Source: Trigonopsis variabilis (lineage: Eukaryota; Ascomycota; Trigonopsidomycetes; Trigonopsidales; Trigonopsidaceae). Taken from it: DNA of 64,000 nucleotides. The stretch's first letter is position 1. Every line of letters begins with the position of its first letter. The DNA lies in NCBI GenBank assembly GCA_003707065.3, contig PPXM03000012.1, positions 62,001-126,000 of the forward strand, given 5' to 3'. A program made the position numbers and the translations under genes. Below are positions 32,110 through 44,552 of this stretch, in pieces. The notes below the pieces were generated by a model, which was not told the origin of the DNA, did not search any database, and saw only the letters and a program-made list of their open reading frames with translations.

Positions 32110-34910
32110 TCAGGCCTTTGGCTGCCCTAGAAGATACCGCGTAGCGTAAACATTATTCTCAGTCACCTGCACAAATTGCTTGTGTAGCGTGAGAACGGTC
32201 TTGTGTAGTTCTCGCATCACTGGAGCGTACTCTCGCCGGTGGTCCTTGAGATAGGGGCCATGGCGCGAAATGACAGCCTCTATCCAGATCAGGTAGAACT
32301 GCAAATGGCGTTCTGAACCTTTGGATGCCAAGAATCGACACAGATGTGAAAGATAGACGACAGGAAACTGGCTGACAACCAAAGCAGTCTGGTCCCGAGG
32401 AATGTGCTCCAACACATTCTCAACCAGGTAATCTTCGCCCAAGCGGAATGCCATGATGAGTGCAATCATGTACTCTTTCTTTTCTAATGCTTCTAAGGTT
32501 GTTTGGGGAGTGATGTCTATGTCCAAGTCCAACGGATCAAACATCACAATATGGTCGAGGGAGTATATACTGAGGCCTTGAGTAGCAGCAACAACGAACG
32601 ACCGGCCAGTAGGAGAAAATGCGACACCAGAAGTCTTGATGATCGGTCGTGTCTTTCTAGACGAGAAGTCACCCCGCGTAGCACCAGGAAGACTTAGATC
32701 CACCCGATCCTCTAAATCACTGGCTTCTCCTGCCTCGTCAATTAGATCCAGTGGCCCTGCTTCCGTCATACGGCTGCTATTCAGCTCATCTTGGGTTCCG
32801 TCGAGAGCTATGTTCGAGCTCAGAGTGAATTTTTTGAGCAAGACTTGGTTTCCAATATCATAAAGGCATACGTATCTACTTATGCCTCCAGCAATGATGC
32901 AAGTCCCGTCTGCGCTGTATTTGATGCTATTGAGATGCCGGTCTGCGTTCTTACTGGCCATCCTGTCGTCCAAATATCGTCCTCCAGCCAAGTCGCGGCG
33001 CGTGTCAATTTCAAACAGCTCGCGAGCATTCTCTATATCCCAAAAAGATATCGTGCCATTCAAGGTAGCAACTGCAAGCTGCTTTGCATCAGGACGAATG
33101 GATACAGCCAAGCCATCGGACCCTAGCTCGAATGGTTCACCAGTCACGGCACCACTAAACACGTTCCAGATCCTCACAGTCTTATCCCACGAGGTTGATG
33201 CCAACGCACCTCCTTGCTCAGCGAAACAGAGCCCCGAAACAGGCCCTTCATGTCCAGCCAACCGGTCGAGTAACTGGCCGGTCTGCACGGACCAGATGTA
33301 GATTTCAAACTCATCCAATGATCCGGCACAAACAATTTCACCACTTGGATCAACAGCAAGACTCGAGAACTGGACTCGGCTGGGAGCAGTAAATGTTCGG
33401 AAGTTGCGATACCTGATGAGGTCCCATGCTCGAACGGAGCCATCGAGCGAGGAGGAAAATAAAACATTTCTGGACGAAAAATCCAGGGCTGTGACGGCGG
33501 AAGAGTGCTCAGAGAATGTCACTGCACAAAATCCCGATTGAGCATCCCAGACTTTAATTTTCCCGTCGTCTGCTCCGGAGACTATCCGTGATCCGTCTGG
33601 GGAGTAGACCACGCAGCTCAATGAGTCAAAATGGCCCTGTTGCTTAAGAATATAAGACTCTGACTGCCACTCCCAGACCAGCAATTGGCCAAGTCGGCCG
33701 GCTCCAAACGCTAACCAGTCTCCACTCGAGTTGATGGTCACATCATCGATGTCATGTTGAGATATACTGAGAGTATGAATCTCTGTGAATGCCGCTAGCT
33801 CGTATAATCCAAACACCCCTGAAGAAAAGCCAGCCACGAGAATAGATCGCTTGGCGTCGAAAGCGAGGCAGCGCAACTTCCCGTTCTTATTGAAGTATTG
33901 TTTCTCTGTAATGTTCCACCGTTCTTGACCATCCTGGGACTCTGTATATTCCCATTTGAACAGTGCTCCATCTCGACTGACGGTATATATGATTTCCTGG
34001 TCATCTGAGAAATAAGCACCCACCAACGCTTCCCGGTGTCCCGCCAGGACCGTCGCTACATGGCTATCTTCCGATTCCAATGACCAGATACGCGCCGTCA
34101 GGTCTTTGGAGCTCGACAGGAAGAACTTGGAATCTGCAGACCACCGGATTGAAGTGATGGAAGCAAAGTGGCCGGTATAGATCCGGTGACGAATGAAGGG
34201 AGCAAACTCCCGTTCAGAGTGGATATCAGGGGTCTTCCATACTTGGATCTTGTGGCCCACTGCAGCGGCAAAATGAGTGCCAGAAGGAGAAAACTGTAAA
34301 TCGGTCACCACATCGCCAAAGTTGAAGTAATGAAGAACAGTCCGGCGCTTGAAGTTCACCAATATGGCCCGTCCATCCGAGTCCACCGTAAGCAAGAGTG
34401 TTCCCTGAGGATTCAAAGCCACACGCGCGATATTTTTTCTATGCTCATATGAGAACGTGAACGAGGTGTTACTGACGTTAGTAGAGTCCTTAGGCAAGCA
34501 AGCAAGACGACACTGTGAGAATGAGAATCCGAAGCATAAATAACTAAAGCTATCCAGCATTGGTATGATCTAACTTTTGTTCGAAACGTGCGCTTGAAAG
34601 TCGGCCAATCTTGAAAAAAGTATCGGACGAAAGAAGGAAAAACCACTCCTTCCAGTGTAACTTGACAAAAAACATTAAAAAGACATTTGCTTTGCATAAT
34701 CATGACACAGGAGGGATCGTCATCATGAATTAGGAGGAGAACTTACTGAATCAAATCAAAACAGGCCAGTCGATTCCCAATTCCGCTAAGAAGACTGGAC
34801 CCATCTGGCGTAAAAGCCAAGTTTCCTTGACGATATACAGTGCCCAGAAGATTAGCAAACTAAAGTTAGAAAGCAGCGACCTGGAGGCCTACCTCAAAGC
34901 TGGTCTTCAT
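32110..34910 (-). CDS. PWP2: U3 snoRNP component, periodic tryptophan protein 2
   Basis: Exons 34893-34910 (18 nt), 34747-34859 and 32110-34471; 830 aa. Intron 1 is 33 nt; intron 2 is 275 nt, the longest in the window, ending in a perfect TACTAAC near the acceptor. The N-terminus MKTSFEFANLLGTVYRQGNLAFTPDG and the junction FDLI-H-NTSFTF align with yeast Pwp2. WD40 repeats fill about residues 30-650 (two beta-propellers). A Utp12-type helical domain follows at about 690-800. It is a scaffold of the UTP-B complex in the small-subunit processome in the nucleolus. It shares a 172-base divergent promoter with MPP6. Confidence 0.93.
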
Positions 34911-35082
34911 GAGGGAACGAAAATTTTAGCGTTACATTGGGACTTTGGTGGTGCACGGCTTGGTAGATAGGACGACCTAACCAGACAATTAGTGAGGGAG
35001 CCTCTCTACTAGAACAACGGCTAGAAAGGCGACAACTCTAGCATCCAACCTCGACGCCAGAGTCGGGTTCAAGACACAGGAA
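34911..35082. promoter_or_regulatory. Short divergent promoter PWP2/MPP6
   Basis: 172 bases serve two nucleolar RNA-processing genes. AAAATTTT at 34920-34927 resembles the core of the RRPE element of ribosome-biogenesis genes in yeasts. I found no PAC (GATGAG) element. Confidence 0.45.
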
Positions 35083-35484
35083 ATGACAACCAAGTCTGGC
35101 CATGAGGCCTACTCGAAGCTTCTGAACCTTGGGGTAGGTTTACATCAAACATTTCTGATTATCTAGTTTATGAAAAAGGCAGAGGGTGTTGCGCCTAGTG
35201 AGCCTTCTAGTCCGGCACCTTCTTCGCAGGCTAAGACGGACCAAACATGCGAATGGACATTCAAACCAAGGCGGGTGCATGATAAGCCGACTTCTCTAGT
35301 TAGCGTGTTATCTAATGAAGACGAGCAAGACCTTGCAGAGACGGGAAAGTTTCAGTTTGGTAGTTTTGTCAAACCAGAGCCTGCGCCAGAGACTAAAGAG
35401 AAACCGAAGGAAGAGAAAGAGACTAAGGAAAAGAAGCGGAAAAGCTCGAAACAAAAGGGCTCTAAAAACAAGCGAAGGAAATGA
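35083..35484 (+). CDS. MPP6: Exosome cofactor MPP6 homologue
   Basis: Exons 35083-35133 and 35167-35484 (33-nt intron); 122 aa. A conserved helix near the N-terminus reads SKLLNLGFMKKAE, close to the SxLLNMKFMxRA motif by which Mpp6 binds Rrp6/Rrp40 on the nuclear exosome. GKFQFGSF in the middle is the second conserved Mpp6 patch, and the C-terminus is a Lys/Glu-rich nucleic-acid-binding tail. Function would be to anchor Mtr4 to the nuclear exosome for rRNA and ncRNA processing. The short length and weak overall conservation keep this below certainty. Confidence 0.72.
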
Positions 35485-35763
35485 TGGACATTGAACTGTC
35501 GGCTCTGCCTTACGGACATTGATGTATTATAGATTGTACAGTATAAGTATACATGATGAACAAGTCGTGAATAACACTTTATTGCGATTTGAAGCCTTGT
35601 ATGATCGACATGCCAAACCCAAGGGGCGTAGAATCATCTATCTCAAACATTAGGCATCGAGAATATCGATAGATAGCCGTCTTTCATTGTATTTACACGA
35701 TATCAGACCATTGGATATAAAAACGGAGCCGGAATAGCCTGACTATAACCCTCATAAACTGAT

Positions 35764-36732
35764 TCAATTCTTCTTCTTCCCCTTCTTTTTGGACTCTCTA
35801 TGGACAATAAACCCTCCTCTCTCTAGAGCTTCTCGGGCAGCATTATTGATATGCTTGAACCTGGCCTTAGAACAGCACTTTATCAACTTAGTCACCTGTC
35901 AGGGCCGATGTGAACACCGCCAAACCAACGGCTGACCACCACCAACACATTCCAGGCGTCCTTCACGTTAGAATGCAGAGAGACAAAGCTCATACAGTAA
36001 GCTGAGTGTCAGAAGGTAGTCGAATAACATATACATACCTGTAACAAATATAACATTCTTGATCCAGCGGCGCTTTCTCCATCGTCGTCGGAATCTCACT
36101 GCTAGTAAGGCAATTCTGGACAGCAGCACCTACCCTGTATGACAATCTCGGGTGGTCTTTTTATCCGAAAAGCGTACATGTTGTGGTTTGCTTTTCTGAC
36201 CTTCTTATTCCGCCGTTTGAGCTCGTTGACCTTCTCCACAGCCTCCTCTGGATCCGAGACTTTAGTAGCCCAGCCGACAAAAGTCGATTTCCGATCGACT
36301 ATGGGGTCTGACTGAGCCCAGCCGCTCAATGGAGTATCGTCATTGTCTGAGTCTGGCTCTGGCGCTTTGTCGACACTAGGAGGAGAGGTCTTTTCTATGT
36401 CAACATCATGTAGGAGCTCAAGAAAATCAAACACGCACACTTGATCTGGAACGAAGCTTTGCTTTATGAGATTTGCCACGAATTGTGGGTCCATTCCATT
36501 GACCTGGAGGACATGGGGAGCTGCAGCGGGATAGGCAGGAGGAAATGACAGTTGGATAGACACTCCGGGAAGCCAGTCGGGTTCCAAGAGCCACATTCCT
36601 TCTGATAATGCCTTGACGCATCCTGGATATATGGCCTGGATCGATTCTAGCTCATCGGCAAGCTCCATCAAAAGATGAGCCTTAGTCGGAAATGGGTTGG
36701 TTCAGTGTAATTACAGGCTCTTTAGTCGCCAT
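35764..36732 (-). CDS. YIH1: IMPACT/Yih1 translational regulator
   Basis: Five exons: 36715-36732 (18 nt), 36134-36680, 36039-36094, 35896-35960 and 35764-35860; introns 34, 39, 78 and 35 nt; 260 aa. An N-terminal RWD domain (residues about 10-110, ELADELESIQAIYPG) is followed by an acidic linker and the ancient UPF0029 domain (about 135-250). The latter is recognised by DRKSTFVGWA, NHNMYAFRI, DSDDDGESAAGSRMLYLLQ and NVLVVVSRWFGG...GPDRFKHINNAARE. Every junction restores this pattern. Yih1/IMPACT binds Gcn1 and restrains Gcn2 activation during amino-acid starvation. It is divergent from NSA1, 221 bases apart. Confidence 0.92.
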
Positions 36733-36953
36733 GTCTTTTATTCACTAATGGGAGTGTTTATCTCTCGTGACAAGAAAAGACCCTGCTGAAATCGAATTTA
36801 ATAGTACGAGCGTATCTTAAACTGGATCTGTGGTAGTAATTTGTAGTTACTCGCTAAAGAAAATTTCCCTGCCTGACCTAGGCTCTTTTAGTGCGCCCAA
36901 AATGGTTGCGACCTCCAAGTTTTTTTCCTACTCTGTCCATCGTTACACCGTCA

Positions 36954-38246
36954 ATGAAAGCTTTAGTTTCGACCGTCAATTCTTGTACTTTACGAGGTTA
37001 GTAGGGCTTGTCTTGTATGGGAAAAGTTGAAACTAACATGTGCCAGAGGTTGAATTTGTGCCTGGTACCGATACGTCCAAGGAGGATGCTCCTAAACCCA
37101 AGATATCAGTCTATCATCAGGATGAGGGGAATGAGTCAGTACAGATGTTGAAGGGCTTCTACGACGAACAAGGCAAATATATGGTAAGGCCCACGAAGTG
37201 AAGGAGACTGACTGGAATAGGTCGTTGCTTCCAGATACCCCAAGGATGTGGTTCTAATGAATGGTCATGCTCCTTATGAGACTGTCAAGACGTGGAAGAT
37301 AACAACAAAGACTGAAAAATCCTCAGGAGTCAATCTTATTGGGTTGGAATACGATAATCAGGGAGTTATTAGTTGGTGTATCTCATCAGGAGTTATCACT
37401 TTAATAGATACCCGAAGGGACTCACGCTTATTTTTACATCTTCCTGGGGATCATCTACGGCCGCTGACCGTATACAAGATGCATCCCAATCAACCTGGGC
37501 TCGTTCTGTCTGCTGGTAAGGAACGAGAGCTGGAGATTATGAATATTTATGATCCGGGGGAGGACCTGTTCACCAAACGAGAGTGCATATGGAAAGCAAA
37601 GAACGTCAAGAATAATCATTTAGACCTTCGACAGCCGATCTGGGTGTCAGATGCGAGGTTCCTGGATGTTGACCGTGACCCAGCCGAGGGATATCGCATC
37701 GTCATTTCGACCCGATTTGGCCAGATCAGAGTTTATGAGACGCTGGTGTCTAGAAGGCCTATCATTGACGTCGATGTGAGCGATCATCCTCTCATTGGAT
37801 TGTCCTATGGTCCTACCGATAATGAGATCGTCTTTTCCGACACTCAGACAACCACCGGTATTTTCGACCTTACAAACAAGCGACTAGTGAGAAAACTCAA
37901 GGGTTCTTCGGGGTCGACAATGGCTCTATGCTCCAATATCGATTATTCTTCCTCAGCCGCCTCGAACTGCACCTCAGGCAGCACGGTCCTGGTAGCAACA
38001 GGTGGTCTCGATCGATATCTGAGGGTCTACCAGTTAGATAAATCAGATCATATAGCACGGATATTTTTAAATACAACGATTTTGAGTATTACGTTCATTC
38101 CTGAAGAGGAGGAGGATTCGAGTCTCAAGCACGACCTGGCTGAGCACGATAAGGAGGCTGACTCAGGGTCAGATGATGAACTCTGGCAAGAACTGGCTCG
38201 CAATAAGGACACTAAGAAGCCTGCAAAGAAACAGAGGCGAGACTAA
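36954..38246 (+). CDS. NSA1: 60S ribosome biogenesis WD protein Nsa1/WDR74
   Basis: Exons 36954-36996, 37047-37183 and 37221-38246; introns 50 and 37 nt; 401 aa. The spliced N-terminus MKALVSTVNSCTLREVEFVPGTDTS aligns with yeast Nsa1 (MRLLVSCVDSGSIKEV...GTDTS). The body is a seven-bladed propeller; LDLRQPIWVSDARFLD is a WDR74 hallmark. The C-terminus is acidic then Lys-rich (nuclear). Nsa1 joins the 66S pre-ribosome and is released by the Rix7/NVL ATPase. Another ATG at 36902 in a different frame is not used. Confidence 0.88.
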
Positions 38247-38749
38247 GGCGGAGGTTTAACTTGTATGATATATGTTCGTGCGTTTAATGCCTGGATGAAA
38301 CGGTTACTCTTGAGATTACAAGTCACTGGCGTGTAGGTATCTGCCTGCTTCTGTAGTGAGTGTCACATTCTGGATTTAAGATATATTCATCGTGATTTTC
38401 CTCATCTATTAGAACCTACTTCTGGTACTCTACGATAGTCACTCATTGAAAACAATACGACTAAACGACATGACAAGTATCTGTTTACCCACTGTGAAGA
38501 CTTTGTACTTGTGCACCCATGAACCTTTCCCGAAGGACAAGTCAATTTCACACGTCAACTTCTCGTTTACATTTCTACCTAGCAATACCCCCAATTGCAT
38601 CTCCAAGTTTCATAATTCGCTTGGTCCTCTCCATACCGCTGCGTACGCGACATACCGATGTTCCGTGTTCGGCACGTGACCGTTGCTATGCTGCGCCGGA
38701 GGGAAATGGGCCAATGGTGGGCTCACTTTTTCCTCTCACCTTCATCAAA
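38247..38749. other. Intergenic region
   Basis: 3' flank of NSA1 and promoter/5' leader of COX8. CACGTGAC at 38673-38680 lies about 75 bases before the COX8 start. Open frames here overlap each other and look like noise. Confidence 0.4.
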
Positions 38750-39004
38750 ATGATTGCCCGAGTCAGGCCCTCAACTTCAGTCATTGCCGCTCTCTCAAAA
38801 CGTCAAGGCGTTCGAATGTTCTCTTCGTCCAAAACTGCCTTAGAAGGTCGTCCTCATATCCACTTTAAGGAGGGTCTCTACAGCAACATCCCCTTCAAGG
38901 TCCACGGCCGTCGATTCATTCCCTACTGGGTCCTTCATTTTGGCTTCTTTGGGACCGGCTTTGCTCTTCCTTTCATCATTGCCTACTACGCCAACCACCA
39001 ATAG
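38750..39004 (+). CDS. COX8: Cytochrome c oxidase subunit VIIc (Cox8)
   Basis: Single exon, 84 aa. A basic, Ser-rich mitochondrial presequence (about the first 35 residues) is followed by HFKEGLYSNIPFKVHGRR, then one membrane span (WVLHFGFFGTGFALPFIIAYY) and a short tail. This aligns well with yeast Cox8 (HFKDGVYENIPFKVKGRK...HFGFFAIGFAVPF). It is a nuclear-encoded subunit of complex IV in the inner mitochondrial membrane. A CACGTGAC element stands upstream, as for several respiratory genes in ascomycetes. Confidence 0.93.
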   Translation: MIARVRPSTSVIAALSKRQGVRMFSSSKTALEGRPHIHFKEGLYSNIPFKVHGRRFIPYWVLHFGFFGTGFALPFIIAYYANHQ

Positions 39005-39533
39005 TGTATCTATCTATTAAATCTCTGCGTTATTATCTCGTAATCGGAATGGAGACGCAGGCATCTCAAGTCAACCTATCGATTGGACTATAAAGATATA
39101 CACTGATTTGATTTTGAAACGAGGTTTCTGAAACGGAAAGGATCGCTTGAACTCAGTTTAGCTCATGTTCATCTTCCTGTCGCAACCGCGCGTTTAACTC
39201 TTTGTTCCTCGGTCTTTTCATGATCAGATTACTAACTTTGACCGTAGGCCCTTTAGACTTTGGGATACTCTGATACCAAGTTATACATGTGAGATTTCAT
39301 TCTTCATCCAAGACATCACTTCAAAGCATACACAATTGAGTCGCAAGAAAGCACAAAGGTTTGGACCCTCCACAAAGATTATCAAATAGTGCACAAGATC
39401 ACATGGATATAACAACCAAGTAGAAATGAGATGTAAATGGCAGTAAACTATATTATCGGGAGATTGCAATGGCCTGGGTGTAACGTTAACTGTTACACTG
39501 AGACCTTGAGGCGTTTGAAATTTTCAGCAAAGC
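39005..39533. other. Intergenic region
   Basis: 529 bases between COX8 and ELP1, moderately AT-rich. No gene, RNA or repeat was recognised. Confidence 0.4.
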
Positions 39534-42500
39534 ATGAGAAATCTCAGGATCTCTTGTAGAAAAGAGATCTCTGTTGAGTCTTTGGAGAGTCCGGAAGAAA
39601 CAGTCGGCGCAAGTGCATTTGATGCTCTAAAGGACGTCGTATACGTGATCTTTGGACCTAGTTCTTTCGACAATTACCAAGTTGAAGTGCAAGCTGTTCC
39701 TCTCCAAGTATGTTAGATGCATAAGTGCTCTTACTTACAAATAATAGGATCCTTCTAAAAGCAAAGTAGTCGCTAGTTGGGCGTTAAATGCGGAAAATGA
39801 TCGTTTTGTGGATTTTCATTACTTGGCCGATTCAGACAGTCTAGTTCTTGTCTGTGGCTCTGGAGATATATATTTACTAAGCGATTTGAATGACTCTACT
39901 GAGATCAGTCTCATGGGGAGTCTGGACAACCCGGTCAAAGCGGCAGAATGGAGTCCTGATGACCAACAGTTGGCCTTGGCTACTGGTGAGTGGGCAGTGT
40001 GTGAAGAGCGAGCTCTAATTTTATAGAAACATCCTTTGTCATACTCTCAAGAAGCTTTGAGCCTATATTAGACCTACCATTTGATCCACAGGACCTTAAA
40101 CTGAGTCGGCACGTGAATGTAGGATGGGGAAAGAAAGAGACCCAGTTCCAGGGTAAAGGTGCCAAAGCTTTACATGATCCCACTATGCCAGAGACGGTAG
40201 ATAGTGGGGTTTTGAGCTCGGTTGATCCTGGCACAATCAATATCAGTTGGCGAGGAGACTGCGAGTACGTTGCTGTTTCCACCATCGATGCGACTGAATC
40301 TGGTCATCGCCGGACTTTCAGGGTCTATTCTCGAGAGGACTGTATATTGAATAGCGTGAGCGAGCCTTGTAATGGTCTTGAAGGTGTCATATCCTGGCGT
40401 CCATCTGGCAACGTCATCACTGGCGTTCAGCGGTATGGTGAGTTGTTTCGGGTAGTGTTTTTCGAAAAGAATGGACTGAGACGCTACGAGTTTGATTTAA
40501 GAGTGCCATCAGAGCGAAAAGTCTATGATCTTCAATGGAATCCAGACTCCAAGATACTGGCGGTCATTATGGACGACAGAATTCAGCTGTGGACTACAGG
40601 AAATTATCATTGGTATTTAAAGCAGGAACTGAGTTTTCCGAAAGATTCTGTTCTGTCCTTCCAATGGCATTCTAATGATCCAATGAGATGCTTGGCCACC
40701 GCTGCTTCAGGTCTCTACCTTATTGACGTATCTTGGGATCTTTGTCTTGGCTCGCAGTCTTCTCCTCATGATATTGGGCTCGTTTGCGTCATTGATGGAC
40801 CTAAGCTAATGCTCACACCTTTGAAATATTCGGGTATTCCCCCTCCTATGGCGTTCAAAACTTTCTTGGTTGACACGACTCCCATTGATGTGTCTATTGA
40901 TTCCAGCGGAGAATACATAGTCGTCCTTTTTTCTAACGAGGTACATCTGTATTACTTGACTATAAAGAGTGCCCGCGAAGCGACCGAACCAGTGAAAATC
41001 GCATCAATGCCTGTCAGCGGCAACCCTAGACGTGTTTTGAGTTATGGCAATAATTCTTTATGTACTATCATTGATCACAAAGAAAATAGTGACTTGAATC
41101 TATACGACTATGACCCGAATGAGAAAAATTGGTTAAGCAAGACGAAGCGGACTTTTCCGACCATTGACCACGTTGCTATTTCCCAAGATGGTTCATGCGT
41201 TGGTTTGCAACGCGAAGGCATGATTTATAAGGTCCAAGTCGACGATATGGTTCCCATTACCCCGATGCCTGATCGGTGTCCGTGGATTGAAATCGTCGAT
41301 TTGCCTCATGAAACATTGGCTGTCTGTCAGACATCATCTGGACGACTCTATATCAATGACGTTCAATTGAGTATTTCATGTACGTCCTTCCTGGTCTCGA
41401 ATGATCAACTCTTCTACACCACCAATCAAAATGTTCTGAAATACTTAAAATTGGAAGACTATTTTGCCTCTCAAGATGATAAAGATGATCGAGCAATCGA
41501 AAGAGGAGGGCGATTGGTCTCTATTATTCCGTCAAAGACTATGGTTGTGCTCCAAATGCCTAGGGGTAATTTGGAGACAATCTATCCTCGAGTTTTGGTT
41601 ATCCAGGGCATTAAGCACTCCATCGATCAGAAACACTATAGAGAAGCGTTCCTTTCTTGTCGAAGTAATCGTGTTGACATGAATATCTTGTTTGACTACC
41701 TTCCTGATCAATTTCTGGCTAATGTCTGGCTTTTTATTGATCAGCTCGTGTCTCCTGAATACATTGATTTGTTTTTGAGTAGTCTAACTCCTCAAAATAC
41801 GTGTCAAGGTGAAGAGTACCCTGACAAGGTCAACGTCATATGTTCCAGAGTCCTTGAAGTGCTGCTAAAGAGTTTGGACAGATATCTGCAATCGGTATTG
41901 ACTGCCTATTTGTGTAAGACTCCTCCTGATCTGGATTCGGCTCTCTTGCTAGTGTCTCGACTGCGCAAGAAAGACGCTAAACAGGCAGAAGATGCGATTC
42001 AGCATCTTTGTTTCCTCAGAGATGTAAATTCTCTCTATAATATCGCTCTTGGGTTATATGACCTGGAGCTGACTCTTGATTTAGCTCAACATTCCCAGAT
42101 GGATCCCCGGGAATATGTTCCCTTTCTTCAGAACCTCGGAGAGCAGAGTCAATACCGCCGTCAGTTCTTAATAGACGACCATCTCAAACGATATTCTAAA
42201 GCGTTGGTTGACCTTTTTGAGCTGGGGCAGACAGAGAACTCGGCGGACCAAGACGCCTTATTTGATGAACTGTGTGATTATACGGTCTCGCATGATCTTT
42301 ATAGTCAAGCTATGACTTTGTACAAGTATAATTTGGACCGCCAAAATACGATCTTGCGTCTCTACAGTGACCATTTGCGGGAGGCTAGTCAGTTCAAGTC
42401 CGCAGGAGTGGGATATGAAATGTTGAACCAATGGGATGATGCCTTGGAGTGCTATATCGAAGCTTTAGCTTGGCAAGAGGCAGTCAGCGTCCTTAAGCGG

Positions 42501-43316
42501 TCCAATAAGGATTACCGGGTCACGCTGGAGAAGCTTGGCGCTAATCTGATGGATTCTCGACAATACAGTGATGCTGGTAACCTGTATTTTACATACCTGG
42601 ACGATCCGTCCAAGGCGATAGAGGCCTACTGCAAAGGCTATCTCTTTCAAGCAGCCCGGCGTTGCATGGATGGTGACAAGCTTGAAGATCTGTATCGGGA
42701 TGAGCTTGACGAGGCCTTCAGCGCCTTGACAGAGCTGACCAGTGAATGCCGACAGCAACTGACGTCACAGCTCAAGCGTTTACGTGAATTGCGCAAGCGC
42801 AAGTTGGAGAACCCGATGGCTTATTTCGAGGGAGAAGACGATGTCGCCGATAATGTCTCGGTCGCTCCTTCAGATGTGTCCACCAGTGCGTCAATTTATA
42901 CGCGCTATACCGGAAAATCCAACAAGACCGCTGGAACGGGAGTCTCGCGAAGAACGTCCAAGAATCGAAGACGTCAGGAACGGAAGAAGGCTCGAGGCAA
43001 GAAAGGCAGTATCTATGAGGAAGAGTATCTGATTAATTCGCTTGGACGACTGATTGAGCGAGTCCAGCAAACGCGGCCGGACCTGACTAATCTCGTGCAG
43101 GCTTTGGCTGCGATCAACATGCGAACTCAGGCTGCTGAGGCTCAGAAAGTGTTTTACGAGCTTGTTGAGTCTCTGCGAGAGCATGCCGTTGAGATCTTCA
43201 CCATGTCAGAGAAAGATCGGGAGCGCTACGATGATGACGGGCAACTTTATCTGATTCCAGAAGTCCCAGTTCCGCTTATTGAAGCTTTCAGTAAACTTCA
43301 AATAGTCGACTATTAG
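39534..43316 (+). CDS. ELP1: Elongator complex scaffold Elp1/IKAP
   Basis: Exons 39534-39707, 39748-39985 and 40027-43316; introns 40 and 41 nt; 1233 aa. It starts MRNLRISCRKEI, typical of Elp1. The first two thirds form WD40 propellers and the last third is TPR-like helices (CNKGYLFQAAR-type repeats). Near residue 1110 a basic stretch (RRTSKNRRRQERKKARGKKGS) precedes EEEYLINSLGRLIERVQ, the conserved tRNA-binding and dimerisation region. Elongator modifies wobble uridines of tRNAs (cm5U) in the cytosol. It converges with MVD1, whose stop lies 92 bases away. Confidence 0.95.
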
Positions 43317-43408
43317 CCAATGTAAACTAGTGTATGATAGCTTGTGCGAAAATAGGAGAGTGTGAGATTGTTAGGTGCTACGAAGTCTGAACAAACTGAA
43401 CAAACACC

Positions 43409-44552
43409 TTATTCAATGATTCTAGGGTCGGGGCCGATTTTTGAGAGGATGATTGACTGGACGCCATCGAAAAGTCGGGTAAATTTAGGATCAAAGTTCT
43501 CGGGAAGGGCAGGAGGAATGTCACTGGCCTGGTTATTCCATACTTGTTGGGGAATGGCCTTTTTGAGGGCTCCGATCAGAGTCTTCTCGTCCTTTTCCTG
43601 GTAGTACAGAACCGCATTCGGCCCAGCATCGAATGTATAGGCGACGACGATGGAATTGAGAGACTCATTAAGGTGGTGGACGAATTTGATGACTGCTTTT
43701 GACGTATCATTAAGATAGAATATGGGAGGGTAAGAGTCCAAGCAGACGGCGTGGAATTGGTTTGAATCTTGCATGGTCAGCGTAGCAAAGGTAGGGAAAT
43801 CCTTGTTGAGGATGGCTTGTTCCATTTCCGCAAACCGGCGGGGGACGACCTCTGAGCATCTGGTGCGGAACAAAGTAGAGGTCTTTGTGGTGAGCTGCAT
43901 ACCCGAAGTGGAAGGTGTATCCTTCTCCTTATCAGAAATAACCAAGACCATGGCTTTTATATCAGGCCAGTGGCTCCTGGGCGCGATCTGTCGAGCCATG
44001 GAATCAGAGCCATCGGGCTTTGAGCCCATATCCCATGCAACAAAGCCTCCAAATAATGACCGGCACGCTGATCCACTTCCTTGCCGAGCAATGACTGATA
44101 ATTCTCGGTTCGACTGGGGAAGATCAAACACTTTGGCAATGGCTAAGACAAAAGCGGCCAATCCTGCTGCTGACGATGCCAATCCAGCAGCTGTAGGGAA
44201 GTTATTTTCAGACCGGATTATCAGCCTCCCCTCGCTCAGGCTTTTCAGGCCTTTTTCAGCCTCGAACTGTTTTCGCAGACCGCGCAAAATGGATATACAG
44301 CTGAGGAACCGAGAAGTCAGGGTCACCTGAGCTCCATTCAACCAGAGCTCATCGTTTCCTGATTCATCCAATAGTTCAACCCGGGTTTTAGCTCGGAGAT
44401 CATCCTGGTCAAGCGTCACTGAGATGGACGAGTTTGTGGGAAGATTCAGCTCTTTATCACGTTTTCCCCAGTACTTTAGGGTCTGCAATTAGCGTGCTTA
44501 TTTGGTTCCTTACCGCAATATTAACTGGAGCGGTCACAGTAGCCATCTTCAT
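43409..44552 (-). CDS. MVD1: Diphosphomevalonate decarboxylase
   Basis: Exons 44514-44552 and 43409-44482 with a 31-nt intron, the shortest found; 370 aa. GHMP-kinase fold: TAPVNIATLKYWGKRD at the start (only after splicing), NLPTNSSISVTL, then the phosphate-binding loop NNFPTAAGLASSAAGLAAF and GSGSACRSLFGGFV. It catalyses ATP-dependent decarboxylation of mevalonate diphosphate to isopentenyl diphosphate in sterol synthesis. Two in-frame ATGs lie six bases apart (44552, 44546). MKMATV or MATV are both possible starts, and the second matches the family better. Confidence 0.94.

Noticed and set aside
36902-36996. Alternative NSA1 start at ATG 36902
   Set aside because: It is in another frame; only ATG 36954 joins through the intron to give the Nsa1-like N-terminus.
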